Shown in pieces: positions 62,607-64,000 of a stretch of DNA of 64,000 bases. The notes under the pieces are model-generated. The model worked only from the letters and a program-made list of their open reading frames with translations. It had not been told where the DNA came from and made no database searches. Source of the DNA: Ralstonia pickettii DTP0602. GTDB lineage: Bacteria; Pseudomonadota; Gammaproteobacteria; Burkholderiales; Burkholderiaceae. Position 1 is the stretch's first letter. Each line of letters opens with the position of its first letter. Location of the stretch: assembly GCA_000471925.1 (NCBI GenBank), contig CP006668.1, positions 434,001 to 498,000 on the forward strand. The letters run 5' to 3'. A program made the translations under genes and the position numbers.

Positions 62607-63668
62607 ATGAGATCTGAAGAATCCGATACGCCCCCAGCGCTTGATCTTGCACATCCACTTTCCACCACACGTCGTAAACGGCTAAGCCATGGGCTGGTTC
62701 TGGCGTTCTCCGTCGCGACGGCCTGCTGCATGGGCTTGCCTGAGCCTGCGCAGGCGCAGGCTCAGGCGTGGACGCCGGCTAAGCCCATACGACTGATCGT
62801 GCCATATGGGCCGGGAGGCAGTTCCGACGTCATCGCGCGCTCCATCGCAGCGGAAATGTCCAAGAACCTGGGGCAACAAGTCATCGTGGATAACAAGGGC
62901 GGTGGTCAAGGCATCGTTGCCATGCAAGACGCAGCGCGTGCGACGCCGGATGGCTACACCATGGTGCTGGGACACGTCGGCACCTTGGCGGTCAATCCGG
63001 CCATGATGCCCCGACTGCCCTACGATCCAGAGAAGGACTACGCTCCCGTGACGCTGTTGGCCAAGGTGCCTATGGTTTTTGCGGTTGGCCCTGCCGTAAA
63101 TGCCAGGTCATTGGCCGCCTTCGTTTCACTGGCAAAGGCAAAGCCGGGCAAGCTGACCTATGGCTCGGCCGGCAACGGAAGCGCCGGTCACCTTGCCTTC
63201 GAAATGCTGAAAGTCACGGTGCACGCCGATCTTCTACATGTCCCTTACAAGGGGACCGGCGCGCAAATGACAGATCTGCTGGCCGGCAATATCGACGCTG
63301 CGGCAGCGGGGCTTCCCGGATTTCTTCCACACGTGAAAGCAGGCCGGCTACGCATCCTGGCCGTGGGGGCGGCCGAGCGCCTCCCTGCTATCCCTGATGT
63401 TCCTACCGTCGCAGAGCAAGGCTATCCGGGCTTTGAAAGTTCCCAGTGGTTTGGACTGCTGGTTCCGGCCAAGACGCCAACCGTAGTGGTCGAGCGCTTG
63501 CATGCGGAAGCCGTGAAGGCGCTGAACAGCCCCGCGGTACGCCATCGCCTGGCCGAAGATTCCAGCGCCCCGATGGGGCAAGGCCCTGAGGAATTTGCCC
63601 GATTTATCCGGGCCGAACGGAATCGCTGGGGCGCTGTGGTTCGCAGCGCCAACGTCAAGGCCAACTAG
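62607..63668 (+). CDS. Bug/TctC-family periplasmic receptor
   Basis: A 353-residue receptor with a long N-terminus before the hydrophobic signal (GLVLAFSVATACCMGLPEPA), then TPAKPIRLIVPYGPGGSSDV, VDNKGGGQGIVAMQDAARAT and LTYGSAGNGSAGHLAFEML. A later start near the signal peptide is possible, but no better codon with a ribosome site was seen. It is followed 66 bp later by an Ldh-family dehydrogenase, whose substrate (a 2-hydroxyacid) may be its ligand. Confidence 0.9.
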   Translation: MRSEESDTPPALDLAHPLSTTRRKRLSHGLVLAFSVATACCMGLPEPAQAQAQAWTPAKPIRLIVPYGPGGSSDVIARSIAAEMSKNLGQQVIVDNKGGGQGIVAMQDAARATPDGYTMVLGHVGTLAVNPAMMPRLPYDPEKDYAPVTLLAKVPMVFAVGPAVNARSLAAFVSLAKAKPGKLTYGSAGNGSAGHLAFEMLKVTVHADLLHVPYKGTGAQMTDLLAGNIDAAAAGLPGFLPHVKAGRLRILAVGAAERLPAIPDVPTVAEQGYPGFESSQWFGLLVPAKTPTVVVERLHAEAVKALNSPAVRHRLAEDSSAPMGQGPEEFARFIRAERNRWGAVVRSANVKAN

Positions 63669-63734
63669 GCAGCCGGCGCCAGGTCCTTCCTGTTTCATTG
63701 ATCTTCCGCTGCACCAACACAATTGGGTAACTCT

Positions 63735-64000
63735 ATGAATGTACAAACGGACAGCCGCGCAACCTTGCCGGAGGCGGCGCTTCGCGACCTTGGCAGCCAG
63801 GCGTTCCAAGGGTTGGGGCTGACTCCCGCTGATGCTGATGAAGTCGTCAACCTCCTTGTGACGGCTGACCTTTTCGGGCTTTCCACCCACGGCCTGAGTC
63901 GTATCGAGTCTTACGGCGAGCGCCTCGAAGTTGCCGGAATTGCCGCACGGCCGGCTATCCAGGTCGAACGTGTTGCCAGCGCGCTCGTCAAGGTAGACGG
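63735..64000 (+). CDS. Malate/L-lactate/sulfolactate dehydrogenase family (Ldh_2), partial
   Basis: The first 88 residues of an Ldh_2-family NAD(P)-dependent 2-hydroxyacid oxidoreductase, cut by the window end. ADADEVVNLLVTADLFGLST, then HGLSRIESYGERLE, is the N-terminal signature, with the conserved catalytic His in STHG. The start ATG is at 63735. It is probably co-transcribed with the preceding Bug receptor. Confidence 0.88.
   Translation, partial: MNVQTDSRATLPEAALRDLGSQAFQGLGLTPADADEVVNLLVTADLFGLSTHGLSRIESYGERLEVAGIAARPAIQVERVASALVKVD

Noticed and set aside
1..64000. tRNA, rRNA, insertion sequences
   Set aside because: No cloverleaf, rRNA stretch, transposase reading frame or terminal inverted repeats with target duplications were recognised anywhere in the window.

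Overview
The window is GC-rich, densely coded DNA from a metabolically versatile betaproteobacterium, most likely Cupriavidus or a close Burkholderiaceae relative. This rests on five orphan Bug/TctC-type periplasmic receptors, a Gram-negative trimeric porin, many LysR/IclR/GntR/TetR-regulated aromatic gene clusters, and the codon bias. No rRNA, tRNA or CRISPR array was seen. The content suits an accessory catabolic region of a chromosome or chromid.

Region by region: (1) 1-9.9 kb is an mhp-type operon for 3-(3-hydroxyphenyl)propionate. Divergent mhpR (IclR) faces mhpC-mhpA-mhpB-mhpD-bug-mhpF-mhpE, with a Bug receptor inserted inside the operon and a GntR regulator converging on its end. (2) 10.0-12.9 kb is a complete polar amino-acid ABC transporter. 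(3) 12.9-18.1 kb is a patchwork: an orphan TssE-like gene, a phage-type repressor/Cro pair with operators, a DUF2958 gene, an MHS-type transporter and an XRE regulator. (4) 18.6-28.3 kb is an aromatic-acid cluster: alpha/beta hydrolase, aryl-AMP/CoA ligase, VOC dioxygenase, FAD hydroxylase, hot-dog thioesterase, maleate-isomerase-like protein, MFS transporter, TetR regulator and Bug receptor. A 16-bp operator-like motif recurs in front of its first and last genes. (5) 28.4-33.1 kb holds a small exported protein, maleylacetate reductase with its own Bug receptor and LysR regulator, and a porin.

(6) 33.5-42.1 kb is the most striking segment. One minus-strand operon encodes an MFS permease, PyrK, class 1B PyrD, an N-carbamoyl-amino-acid hydrolase, PyrC and aspartate ammonia-lyase, opposite a divergent XRE regulator. 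Together these enzymes make a complete catabolic route orotate -> dihydroorotate -> N-carbamoyl-L-aspartate -> L-aspartate -> fumarate. (7) 42.1-44.6 kb is decaying DNA: a frameshifted MmgE/PrpD gene, an intact tautomerase, a truncated tautomerase and a carboxymuconolactone-decarboxylase remnant. (8) 44.6-50.3 kb groups a CYTH-CHAD protein, a DUF445 membrane protein and polyphosphate kinase 1, a likely polyphosphate neighbourhood.

(9) 50.3-58.7 kb carries an LprI-like protein, a GNAT protein, a LysR regulator with a 19-bp perfect palindrome, and an operon of Bug receptor, ADP-forming acyl-CoA synthetase, two enoyl-CoA hydratases and an aldehyde dehydrogenase. That gene set resembles side-chain shortening of hydroxycinnamates. 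(10) 58.9-64 kb holds an orphan GAF-PAS histidine kinase, a small conserved protein, and a LysR/Bug/Ldh-family dehydrogenase cluster that runs off the end.

Common logic: most clusters pair a local regulator with a dedicated uptake protein and a short, complete pathway feeding fumarate, pyruvate or acetyl-CoA into central metabolism.
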